A stretch of DNA of 64,000 nt from Ophiobolus disseminans (taxonomy: Eukaryota > Ascomycota > Dothideomycetes > Pleosporales > Phaeosphaeriaceae), in contig MU006224.1 of NCBI GenBank assembly GCA_010093685.1, positions 1,146,476 to 1,210,475 of the forward strand, given 5' to 3'. A program made the position numbers and the translations under genes. Positions 55,052 through 64,000 of this stretch are shown piece after piece. The notes under the pieces were generated by a model. That model ran no database searches. It was given only the letters and a program-made list of their open reading frames with translations, and was not told the origin of the DNA. Numbering within the stretch: position 1 is the stretch's first letter; each line of letters opens with the position of its first letter.

Positions 55052-56096
55052 TTGGCGGGTGCATGGGGTTGGAGATGATGGAAGTTGTTCTGTGGAGAAT
55101 GCAGAAACCGGGATGGCATCGGCGATTTGCTCAATCACCCTCAATAAATCGTGTCAAAGACTTGCAGGAAACACAGATACTGTTGATCATACTGCATGAG
55201 TCGGGTGCTGCCGAGATATTAGGCTTCATCGGCGATGACATTGAACTATCACATCGCATCAACAACACCGGCTCGATGATAACATGTCCTTCAAGAAGTC
55301 CGAATTCATTCAATTCACCTAGGATTTATTCACAAACAATACAAGGCCTGGATTTGCGGACACCATCGTGGGTCACAGCAATTCTCGGTTGAGAGTCCCG
55401 TACCAAAAGACATCGGCGATCGCGTACAGACTGGGGTAAAATCTGTATTCTAGGGCCCAAAAGGCTCTTAGATGCATGAATTAGTCAGTACTAGGCTGAC
55501 AGCACGACGCACGCGTATAAGACCGTTGGCAGGCGAATTTTGCGTTTTAGACCCTGATGGTCCTGGGCTTGCCGTTTGTTATGAACTTCGTGGACTTTTC
55601 AGCCGAAAATATACCGTGACCATACTCCGTCTTACACATATTTGCCCCGTTGTGCTTTGTCGGGGGCCGTAGGTCGTAAGCCACCACGTCTTCATCAACA
55701 TCCTCACTACGCATCGACAATCTCCCAAGGTTCACGACCGTACTCACAACAAACACAATACCATCATCAAGGTTCATAGATACATTTTGAATGAGGTCCA
55801 GGGCAACAGAAGTACTCTTCGTCTTGCAGCGACCACCCACGAACAAACGTTCTACCAGTCCAAGATCATGTTATTTCGAGCGACCCGGCCTTCATCACGT
55901 CATAAGAACTTGCGCGGCACTTACACAGACCGCTAGTCAAGGCGACCCAGGGCTCGATATAGGACCACATGCATTGAAAAAATCACCGATGTTTCGCTAT
56001 CAGTCGTTATTAGACGACGAACAACAGAGAAGCATCTGTTCGGAACACTTTACATCGCCAAAGCTACCTAGATATCCGCAGACAAGCAGCATAGAT
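55052..56096. other. Intergenic stretch
   Basis: 1045 bp with no supported gene. The right part is open in the frame of the following small gene for about 100 codons, but reads as untranslated leader. Confidence 0.4.
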
Positions 56097-56336
56097 ATGT
56101 GCACGAAAGTCACATTAAAACATGTCACCTGCAAACACGACTTCTGGGTGACTCGCAACTGTCACAAACACCCCGAGTGTGACCTTCTCACAGAGGTCCA
56201 ACGTGAAAAAGGAGGAGAATGCTGGGAATGTGATCCAGGACAAGCACCGCCTCAGGCTCTATTCCCGAAGATATATGCTTGGACGAAGGTGAAGAAGAGC
56301 CCGAAAGGTGCGGTGTCAATGGAGCCTGCTGTATGA
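56097..56336 (+). CDS. Small Cys/His-headed protein A of a tandem trio
   Basis: 79-residue frame starting MCTKVTLKHVTCKHDFWVTR. It has Cys at 2, 12, 22 and 28 and, further on, GGECWECDPG, so six Cys and several His fall within 45 residues. The rest is a short Pro/Lys tail. The start resembles those of the next two genes (Met-Cys, a short beta-like run, Cys-x-His, spaced Cys pair). The arrangement suggests a small zinc-binding fold. Such short MC...C-x-H proteins are common and uncharacterised in moulds, as I recall. The frame is open about 100 codons upstream, but the shared motif fixes the start here. Function unknown. Confidence 0.6.
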   Translation: MCTKVTLKHVTCKHDFWVTRNCHKHPECDLLTEVQREKGGECWECDPGQAPPQALFPKIYAWTKVKKSPKGAVSMEPAV

Positions 56337-56629
56337 TGGTGGGGTGTTCACGGCCCTGAAGATCTCAGCAAAGGGAGCTGCGGTCAGATACGCACTGAAC
56401 TTCACATAGACCGAGACATGTCATTCCGCAATCTGGCCGCACATCACGGAAAGAACCAAGCCTAGGTATCCTTCACATACACCCCAATACCCACACACAG
56501 CCTCCCACAACCCATCCTTCTGCCTCCAACCTCCAACTTCCACACGCTATAACACACCAACAAATCCAATACTCCCACGCTATATCGCAACAAGCCACCC
56601 ACATCTACCCACGCAACCAACCAAAAGCA
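56337..56629. promoter_or_regulatory. Spacer with C/A-rich leader
   Basis: 293 bp between the first two trio genes. The last 150 bp before the second gene are rich in C and A (repeated CCAAC/ACCCA) like the leader of highly expressed fungal genes. Confidence 0.4.
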
Positions 56630-56815
56630 ATGTGCGTCAAATCCACCACCATCTTCGCATGCGGTCACGAACGCACCATTATCGTGCCCCATAGCCGATT
56701 CGCTAATTCGGCGTCTTGCCCGAACCTTGAGGAGAGCATCATGTACGTGGAGGTTGGGTGTGGGAACTGCGATTGGGAGGAATCGGAGGAGCGGGCGGAG
56801 ATTATTTATTGTTGA
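56630..56815 (+). CDS. Small Cys/His-headed protein B of a tandem trio
   Basis: 61-residue protein MCVKSTTIFACGHERTIIVP onward, with Cys at 2, 11 and 30, the C-G-H at 11-13, a P-H at 20-21, the pair CGNC at 44-47, and a terminal Cys. It is the minimal form of the module also heading the next gene: both share MC, seven or eight residues, CGH, six residues, PH, a spaced Cys and a late C-G-x-C or C-G-C. The C-terminal stretch is acidic (DWEESEERAE). No signal peptide. The tiny size and shared head make a duplicated single-domain protein likely. Function unknown. Confidence 0.65.
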   Translation: MCVKSTTIFACGHERTIIVPHSRFANSASCPNLEESIMYVEVGCGNCDWEESEERAEIIYC

Positions 56816-57358
56816 GGAGGTGTGGAGGATGGTGGGGAGGAGGAATGGCGAAGACATGGGTAGGGGAGATTGCTACTTTTTGAGGAATTTGACACTTCAA
56901 GGTTGTCTCAAACTTGATTCAAATATTTCGTGATAATGTATCTTTGGCTATACGTTTCGCGCTCCACGATGTAGCAAGAATTCGAAGTACTTGGGCAGAT
57001 ATTAACTTAGAAGCGATCTTAGAAACTTCACAACACGGACTTCACATTTACTACTCCTGGTGTAGAGAGTCGTTCAACTAGATGCGTGAAGGGCGTAATG
57101 AATTCACCAACGACTATGATACGATCACAGCAAAAAAGGTGACCCTACAAGTAAAACCATTCAATGAGCCAACAAACCTATCATATCACAAAATCACACG
57201 TCACGTTTCTCACAGCCTTCACATCCCCCAATACTTATATAAGTCGCTCGAGTCTTGCTTCTTATCACGACAAATATCCACAACATCTACACAACATACC
57301 TAGTTCCACACCAACAATCTTCCAAACTCAACACATCCAACACATCTGACACACAACT
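56816..57358. promoter_or_regulatory. Promoter of the large trio gene
   Basis: 543 bp. TATATAAG at 57236-57243 lies about 116 bp before the ATG and is followed by a C/A-rich leader, the same layout as the phiA promoter. Confidence 0.6.
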
Positions 57359-59035
57359 ATGTGCTTCCAGCGCGTGACCCTCTACACGTGCGGCCACGAC
57401 GCCACAGAACTCATCCCCCACATAGGTGCCGGCCACCTCTGTCGCGAGATCCCCGAGCTCTTCGTTTTCGCGGACATGGACTGCGGCTGCGCTAATGCGT
57501 TTGTGCATCCGAGTTTGTATAACTACGAGTACGATGGCGAGGACAAGCAGCAGCGTTATCTTCGCGCGAGGACTATGAAGAAGTTGAATGGCAATAAGGC
57601 TAGGGAGATGGAGGATTATGACTACTTCATGCCGTCCGCTGTTACGCCGCGTAACGAGCGCTCGCGTAGTGTGGGTTACGAGGATGTGATGTATGGATCG
57701 AGCAGGTGGGGTGGAGATGCGTACGGAAGACGTGCGGTATCCAGCAGACGTCAGGAGTCTGATCGCTGGGGACTTGGCGATATCCAAGAAGAAGTACGCA
57801 GAATAGGCGAGAGGCGTCAGGAACCCGATCGCTGGGGGTCTGGCGATATCCAGGAGGGATTTAGCGATATCCAGGAAGCCTCACGCAGGATTCCTGTGGT
57901 ATCGCGGCGTCCAGAGCGCACTGAAGTTTATGACCTCCTAGATTACAGAATATACCCACGCTCGAACCGAGACCTGCTAGAGCGCGAACTGGCCTCAAAC
58001 GTCGCGTCCTTCGACGCACGTACTGAAGTAGACGGACTATACACTGCACACCGCTCAGCAAGTCATCTATACGGCATTCCCCGAGTCCAAGACCGCGACC
58101 AGTTGCTCTCAGACTTGCGCAGACAGCGCCGCCAAGCCCAGCAGGAAACAGCCACAGTCCACGTCGTCGAGGACCTGCACTCCGCGCGCGAGCAACTGCG
58201 GAGACAAAGGGATGACGACGCCGAGAATAGGCGCTTGTGTATGTGCGAGGACGTGTACTTCGTTCCGACGCCGTCGCCAGAAACTTCTTCTGCTCAAACT
58301 CAGTATTCTGCCACCCGCTTGGAAGATGGGTCTGATCTGCAAACCTTGCTCAGGGAGCGAGAGCGTATTTTGGAGGATATTGCTATGGTGGATGATATCA
58401 TGCGGGAACTGGGTGGAACTCCGACGGATGTGAGGGAGGAGCGTCAGAGCTTGAAGGAGGAGTCGGAAGATGGGCAGAGGGAAAGGGAGACGGTGTGTCG
58501 TTGTGCGGAGTGTGAGAACGATGGCGATTCTGAGGAGCTCGCACGCATGCAAGCCCTGGACGAAATGCTCGAGTCCGACTCTTCAGCCTCATCGTCATCA
58601 TTCTTCATCTGCGACCTCGGACATCACCATGAAGGCCATCTTATCCACGATCAACACCAGCAGCCCGAAACTCACGACCACGGCCACCACTTCCACACTC
58701 CCCCTCACTCCCCCACCCCCACCCCCACCCCCGTCCCCGACCTCACCACCATCCCAGGAATCGACCGCCATATCGACTCCACCGTGGCCCAGATGCACGC
58801 CGTGGAGCAGTACGTCCAGCAGCGCAAGCGCCGCATCGCACAGAGCGAGCAAAGGCTGGAGAACCTGCATGACGCCCTGCAAGAACACGACAGGCAAGAG
58901 GACGAAGAGAGCCGCAACGATGGCGCGCATGAGTATCGGAGACGGGCTGCTAAAGGGTGTGAGGATGGGGGAAAGGGGAAGGGGAAGGGAAAGCAGAGGG
59001 AGAAGGGCAAGGGCAAGGAAAGAAAGCGGGAGTGA
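57359..59035 (+). CDS. Large Cys/His-headed protein C with His-rich and repeat regions
   Basis: 558-residue single-exon protein. Residues 1-55 are the same Cys/His head as the two small genes upstream (MCFQRVTLYTCGHDATELIP, then HLCREIPEL and MDCGCAN). Residues about 125-180 contain a 22-residue repeat, RRQE-(S/P)-DRWG-(L/S)-GDIQE, at nt 57749 and 57815, plus a third DIQE echo. Residues about 225-400 are charged and likely coiled coil. Near 421-445 lies a histidine-rich run (HHHEGHLIHDQHQQPETH, then DHGHHFH) next to a Pro/Thr run (PTPTPTPVPD). A second coiled coil and a Gly/Lys/Arg tail (GKGKGKGKQREKGKGK) end the protein. Metal binding at both the head and the His-rich run is plausible but inferred. 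No known family. Confidence 0.75.
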   Translation: MCFQRVTLYTCGHDATELIPHIGAGHLCREIPELFVFADMDCGCANAFVHPSLYNYEYDGEDKQQRYLRARTMKKLNGNKAREMEDYDYFMPSAVTPRNERSRSVGYEDVMYGSSRWGGDAYGRRAVSSRRQESDRWGLGDIQEEVRRIGERRQEPDRWGSGDIQEGFSDIQEASRRIPVVSRRPERTEVYDLLDYRIYPRSNRDLLERELASNVASFDARTEVDGLYTAHRSASHLYGIPRVQDRDQLLSDLRRQRRQAQQETATVHVVEDLHSAREQLRRQRDDDAENRRLCMCEDVYFVPTPSPETSSAQTQYSATRLEDGSDLQTLLRERERILEDIAMVDDIMRELGGTPTDVREERQSLKEESEDGQRERETVCRCAECENDGDSEELARMQALDEMLESDSSASSSSFFICDLGHHHEGHLIHDQHQQPETHDHGHHFHTPPHSPTPTPTPVPDLTTIPGIDRHIDSTVAQMHAVEQYVQQRKRRIAQSEQRLENLHDALQEHDRQEDEESRNDGAHEYRRRAAKGCEDGGKGKGKGKQREKGKGKERKRE

Positions 59036-59606
59036 GTGCTGTGTTTTGAAGTGGTAGTTTGAAAGAAAGATGTGGTGGGTTGGAGTCTACTTATCCGTGT
59101 ATTCAAACGCGTTGAAATTTAAAAAGGATGCGACGTACTCCCCAGTCAATAATGCGATGTGACATATTCCCAATCCCCATCCGACTTCCTTCTCCAGCCC
59201 CAGATTGACAATCGGCTCAAAGCCTCAAGCACCACTCCCAGCGCATCCATCCCACCTCATCTCAAAAGGTCGCTCTCGGCAAAAAAAACATAATGGCGCT
59301 CGGGCATATACATAGTCTTCCAACGAAGGAGGTAAAAAAGCCGCCCATGGGCAAGCCGATAAAACACGGGATCTATTCAGTCGCAAAGACGCATATGCAA
59401 AAGTAAGCCAAATGCGGCGATACAAGAGCGTAACCCCCTGTATGTAAACAAGTCATTCAACGCCCAACCATACATGCATCCGCTTACCCAAAGACATAAG
59501 ATGCCAAGCGAGGGTGTCGCTGCGACCCGTTCCCGTATGAAAATAACTGGATATCGTAAATGAAAGTCTTGAGCCAGTTTGTTGCTAGATTGTATGATCC
59601 ATGTGA
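59036..59606. other. Convergent 3' intergenic space
   Basis: 571 bp between converging genes, no supported ORF. Confidence 0.4.
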
Positions 59607-61379
59607 TCAAAACGCGCCGTTCTCAGTGTTCAGTTGCAGTTGATATTGTTCCGTGTGGAGGCCTTTCAGTGCTTCCTCGCCGTCCTTGGTGAGCTCCGGT
59701 CGCCCTATGGGTGTGACAGCGCCTGTGAAAAAGCGTGGCTTCCACTCTTTATCGGCGGCCTTCCTCTCGGCAGCTTTTGCCCTTTGCTTCTCTTCAATCT
59801 CCGTCTTTAGTGTCGTCGCGAGTGAGTACTGTCTGCCTACTATGGCGGCGGTGACGCTGTCCCAGAACTTGAGAGACTCGTTGGGCAGCTGCTGTTCTAG
59901 TGGAGGTACGACTTTCTGGATCGGTTCGAGCGGGTTGAGGTCAATGATGAGATTCTTCTCCTATAGCGAGTTAGGGGGGTACTGCACAAGGAGTTTGTAA
60001 AGCCTACAGAAACCTTGCTGAAAGGCTTGCTGCCAAGTGTGTAGAAGACTTTATCTTGCCAACAGCCTTCTATCCGAGCAAGGATATCCTTGTCCGACAC
60101 CTCCTTGATCTTTGTGGTGGTGTCGTTGTTGCGGTCGTACTTGAAGATGACACCTTGGACTTTGTTCTGAGTCCGTCCAAGCCATCCCTCCTCCAAGTAT
60201 TCGAGAATGACCTTCAGGCCGGTCTTAGGGCAGGTAATGTAACAGGTGTCGGCAACGGAGACACTGAGAGATCCTGCTCAATGTAAGTCGGCGATGGTAC
60301 ATAGCTGGTACCGTGTATTTACCTCTCAAGAGCCCGCCCAGGTATGCCGAGGGGTGTGTGAGCTGGTACTCCTCGTTGTCCCTGTTCCGGAGGGTGATGA
60401 AGATGCCCAGGTTGTGTGCGCCCGGTGTGACGCGCACGCTGGTGCCGGTGAACTTGGCGCTGAGCTGGTCGTAGCCCTTCGCGCTGATGCCCTTTTCTGG
60501 GCAGTCGACGTAGAATGCGGACACGGGCGGGTGGTGCGAGGTTTGTTCGGTGAGGTAGGAAACGGTCACGGGCTTTCCGTCGCCCGTGACGCTGTTCGCG
60601 CTGCTCGAGGGTGCCGAGGTGGGCGTCTTGAGGGTCGGATGGGTGTCTTCGATCTTCCAGTTGCACTGCAAGGGTCAGCCACGTTCCAGGCCGTGCCGAG
60701 GGTGTCACGTACCCTGAAGAACTCGCCCAGCGTCGAGTTGTAGGGCTTGCATGGCTTGCCCTTGACGTACTTCTGCAGCCGTGTCAGCGTCGCACCTTCT
60801 ATGTCGTTGGGTATGCAGCATACCAGGTCCTTGGTGAACCAGAAGCGCAGGCAGCCCAGCATGCGACCGAGGTCATCTTCCGAGTCTCCGATGCTATGCC
60901 AGTCAGCAACTCTCCGACTAACGTGCCCAGGTCACGCCGACCTTATGAAGGTGTCTGGCCTATCCAGATAGTGCCAGTATTCTGCTGCCCGTCAGACCAT
61001 GTCTCCCAGCACCCTTGACAGTGTGCCCGTGCAAGCCACCTGCCGCTGACGTACCCAGGTTTGGTCTTGGCTCTAGAAGCTGTGCGGGGAGGGAGAACCG
61101 GACGGAAGCGAGATCGGATACACCTATGAATCTGCGTCACCGTATGTTAGCCTTCTGTGTACCGCGTCTTGTGTGGTGCTGCTTTTGAGGGTGGTGAGTA
61201 TGACACAGGGGAACGTACTTCCTCAGAATGCCCAGCAGCGTCTTAAACTTGGAGCCGTCTTCCGGCACCTTCTCGACAGGCGCATTTGACGGTGTCGTAG
61301 CTCTTGATGCGTCCTTTGAGTTGAGAGCAGATGCTGTGGCGGAGCCCGGGCGGGCCTTCTCTGCGGCGTGGTCCGCCAT
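59607..61379 (-). CDS. Oxysterol-binding-protein family lipid transfer protein
   Basis: 473-residue ORD-only protein from seven exons. Introns are 61132-61218 (87 bp), 60982-61054 (73), 60894-60941 (48), 60666-60712 (47), 60274-60322 (49) and 59961-60007 (47). It should move sterol or phosphatidylserine against PI4P at membrane contact sites. The defining OSBP signature EQTSHHPPVSAFYV lies near residue 195. Other family blocks are FSLPAQLLEPRPNLEYW, KPYNSTLGEFFRCNW (across intron 4) and EEGWLGRTQNKVQGVI. The C-terminal WDSVTAAIVGRQYSLAT, then RRFFTG-like text, closes the barrel. The N-terminus is Ala/Ser/Thr-rich with no PH domain or ankyrin repeats, so it belongs to the short class. The third intron has a weak donor (GTCGGC), but frame and homology support it. 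Confidence 0.92.
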
Positions 61380-62182
61380 GACTTTGGGTGGTTTGCTTCT
61401 GTAGGGCTGTCGCGGTGGTGAGAATGTGAACGCCAGGCAAGGCTCAACAGAGGAGAATAGTGATGTCGTGGTCAGGTGTGGCAGTGCGATTCCACTTGCT
61501 CGTGGCTTGGCGCACGCGAATCTGGAGAGAAAAGCTCTGACGTAGATGATGCCGATAGCCTTATCGGCCCTTGGCGGGGTAGCAGAGGGAAAGACGAGCG
61601 CTCAGTCACGCAGCACAGAGTCAAAGAAATGGCGAGAAAGTGCTTCTTCTGGGGCTGCTCTGCACTTTGTTCTATCTAGCGTGTCTTATCATCCTTAGAA
61701 GCTGTACATGCCTCGGGGCATGCAATCGCATCACTCCCGACACTTCGTGCCGCAACCATTGGCTGTTAATCTCACCGCCCATCATCATCCCTACCGGTAC
61801 CGTGTCTTTCGGTAAGTCACGAAAGCCAGAAATAAGATACACTCCGTGACCATCCTATATATCTACAGACATGTTTTAGGATTCAGAACTCTTGTTATAT
61901 ACGGAGTTGTATTCGTCAAGCTCAGCTTTTGTTCTGGCTTTCACGACGTACCGAGAGCGTGTTACACATCCTGTGGAGGTAGATGTGATGTGCTGATCTA
62001 TGCTTTCAGAGACAGTACGATCCGCTGCGCTCTCGCTATACCAAACGTGATCTGTGCATGTGACAGCACCATCTTGCTAGCAGTCATGCGCATACTCTTA
62101 CAAAACGCCAGAAATGCCCGTGACCGATGCTATGCTTCCCCAACGCCGTATTGGATGCCATGTCGCTGATTCACATCCAACC
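61380..62182. promoter_or_regulatory. Intergenic region upstream of the OSBP gene
   Basis: 803 bp between two minus-strand genes: OSBP promoter at the left, 3' region of the calpain gene at the right. No supported ORF. Confidence 0.4.
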
Positions 62183-64000
62183 TCAGTCATCCCATTCCCG
62201 CCATACGCCCACTGAGCACGCTTTAGGCGCGTCTGTGTATATCTCAACCTCGTACCATTCTTCGATGGGACCACCAGGACCAGATAACCTGTCGAGTACG
62301 AGGAAAAGATCTCCTTGATTGATCAGCGTGGGATCGATATTCACACTCTCAGACCGAACCGTCGCCGCATCAGTATACTCTCCCCTCTCGCTGGCAATTA
62401 TGAACTTCCGCTCCGGTCCCCTACCAATCTCCACACTGAAGCGCAGCGGGCTGCGAGCCAGCTTCCCCAGATCAGTCGACCGTGGACTTGTTGCTTTCAT
62501 AAACCTAGCAACAATCGTATATGAGGCCAGGCGATGAGGAAGCAACGGTGCCGCGACTTTGTGAACGTGGGCTCCGAAACAAGCTGGCGAAAGCTTCATT
62601 GATAGCAACCCTGCGCCATCACGGGGAATCGGCTTCAGAATAACGTCACTCGTGCTGTCCACTCTGAGAGTGTATTCGCTAGTTCGACCGGCTTCGAATA
62701 GCGAACATATGATGGTGTAGTGGCCCGGCTGGAGATCCTTGGTTTCTGCGAACACACAACCCACTCTGTGATCACCAGAGTCCGCGAGAACGTCTCGGCT
62801 CTGGAGCTTGTAGATCCTCTTCCCATAGCCAAGCGCAAGTTTTACGTGCAACGGATGCTCGTGGGTACTGGTGAGCAATATGGCCAGTGCACTCCGCTCT
62901 CGAACCTCTAGCGAGTATTGTGGGTTTTCGAAGTATCGTGTAGAGCTGGTATTCCCGCCCGCAGATTGTCTCGTCCAAGAGCCTTCCTCTATTTTCTGTG
63001 AAGGATACTGCTGTGTCGCAGGCTCCAACATAATTGGAGTGTTGGAGAACGCAGACAGCGAGAACGTGTACAGTGATGGCGGCAGTTCGTCTTGGTCGAC
63101 AACAACTGTGTGAGTTGTGTTGGCTTCCGCATCCCATCGAAGGAGACACTGTGGTGTCGTTACGTAATCGCTGAACTCGAGGTATGTTTCCTTGATGTAC
63201 AGACGCTCTCCATTGCCGTTGCAGATGTAGATGCTCATGTAACCTTTCGGGTGCTCCCCAGATGAGTCCACTTGAGACTCGGCTCGGACACTTCCATCGT
63301 TGAAAGCATCAGACTCGTCTTTGACATTCGGGGGTGCATCTCGAAAGTGCCGGCTTAGCAGAAACCAAACCACACCAGTGCTCTTTGCGGAGAATGCAAA
63401 CTGGGGATGTTGGACGATGCATCCACCTGGTGACTGCCGAGCATCGACACTCCACTCGAAGTGGATATCCTGACGGTGACTGAAAAGGCCTGGATTCCAG
63501 TTGAGGTACAGACTTTCAAAGTGCTGTATGACTTGTTCAAGCCCAATCCAGAAAGTGGTAGGGTGTGGCCGATCGTGTGTAGGGACACTATCGCGGTGGT
63601 AGGATTCCAGGCTATTCTTAGATCCACCACTAGAAGTCGAGGTGTCCAGTGCAGCTATGCCGGAGGGACGGGGGCCTTTCCAGCCCTTGCCTTCCACCCA
63701 AGGATTTTTCACGAGGAGGAGACGGTCCTGGTCCGTCTCTTTCATGTCGAGTACAACGTAGCTATGTTGTCCTTCGAGACCCAGCTCTCGCTCCTGCCGG
63801 CTCGACATTTTGCCAGTCCCTACAGTAACGAGGACATCGCCGTACAAGAATGCGTTATAGATCCGATTCCATAGCTGCCCAGGTACAGTATCTGCTCTGG
63901 AAGAAGTCAGTTTGTATATAGTTACAACGCAGTGGGACACTTACTCCTGCAAAAACACTTGTTCCGGTATCCAACCTGTCAACGTCCACAGGTCGCTGCA
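62183..64000 (-). CDS. palB: PalB/Rim13-like calpain, 3' part only
   Basis: The last 589 codons of a calpain-like cysteine protease; the 5' part, including the catalytic Cys, lies beyond the right edge. A 48-bp intron at 63897-63944 joins LTGWIPEQVFLQE to ADTVPGQLWNR. The visible catalytic region holds the active-site His in LGLEGQHSYVVLDM and the Asn in LLLVKNPW, preceded by YGDVLVTVGTGKMSSR, which is typical of PalB/Rim13. It is followed by two tandem beta-sandwich calpain domains (from FEWSVDARQSPGGCIVQHPQ onward) and ends WYEVEIYTDAP...WREWDD. Family role: cleavage of the PacC/Rim101 regulator on endosomal ESCRT platforms at alkaline pH. Partial gene because of the window edge, not a truncation in the genome. 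Confidence 0.9.

Noticed and set aside
55791..56096. Upstream extension of small trio protein A by 102 residues
   Set aside because: The extension is not protein-like, and the shared MC head motif places the start at 56097.
1..64000. Secondary-metabolite cluster, transposon, CRISPR array, rRNA or tRNA genes
   Set aside because: No core biosynthetic enzyme, transposase, reverse transcriptase, repeat-spacer array or recognisable RNA gene was seen by eye; a tRNAscan or Rfam run would be needed to exclude small RNA genes fully.

Overview
The window is nuclear DNA of a filamentous ascomycete (Pezizomycotina). Genes lie about 1-2 kb apart on both strands and carry short spliceosomal introns of roughly 45-110 bp with GT..AG ends and CTAAC/CTGAC-type branch sites. 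The content is typical of moulds: a white-collar photoreceptor, a HET-domain protein, a phiA-type cell wall protein, an Mto1/ApsB microtubule organiser, a DASH subunit, a PalB-like calpain and a Zn(II)2Cys6 regulator. Gene style and the RecQ N-terminus suggest Dothideomycetes, but this is inference. I rebuilt exon structures by hand from splice signals, reading frame and family motifs. Every multi-exon model has a coding length divisible by three.

Left part (1-26.8 kb): Mto1/ApsB and the SGT1/ecdysoneless-family gene are divergent. Next come two unrecognised genes (a Cys-rich protein and a basic-tailed protein), the ribosome-biogenesis co-chaperone Jjj1 diverging from an SPX-RING ubiquitin ligase, a HET protein, the secreted PhiA protein, an orphan coding tail, a PLP decarboxylase and a long Sgs1/BLM-type RecQ helicase.

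Middle part (26.8-51 kb): an anhydro-N-acetylmuramate-kinase-like protein whose active-site motifs are eroded, a six-exon Zn2Cys6 regulator, a gene-poor stretch of about 4 kb, a Ymc1-like mitochondrial carrier, a Ras-family GTPase without a CaaX end, white collar-1 diverging from mitochondrial ribosomal protein uS2m, a CRAL-TRIO protein with an N-terminal membrane extension diverging from Dam1, and a Ytp1-like membrane protein.

Right part (51-64 kb): a 1.8 kb empty stretch, an MDR-type reductase diverging from an omega-like glutathione transferase (plausibly a detoxification pair), three tandem genes whose proteins start with the same short Cys/His motif, an oxysterol-binding-family protein, and the 3' part of a PalB/Rim13-like calpain that runs off the right edge.

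I found no rRNA or tRNA gene, CRISPR array or recognisable transposon. The most unusual items are the tandem Cys/His-headed trio at 56.1-59.0 kb and the degenerate AnmK-like protein at 27.4-28.9 kb.
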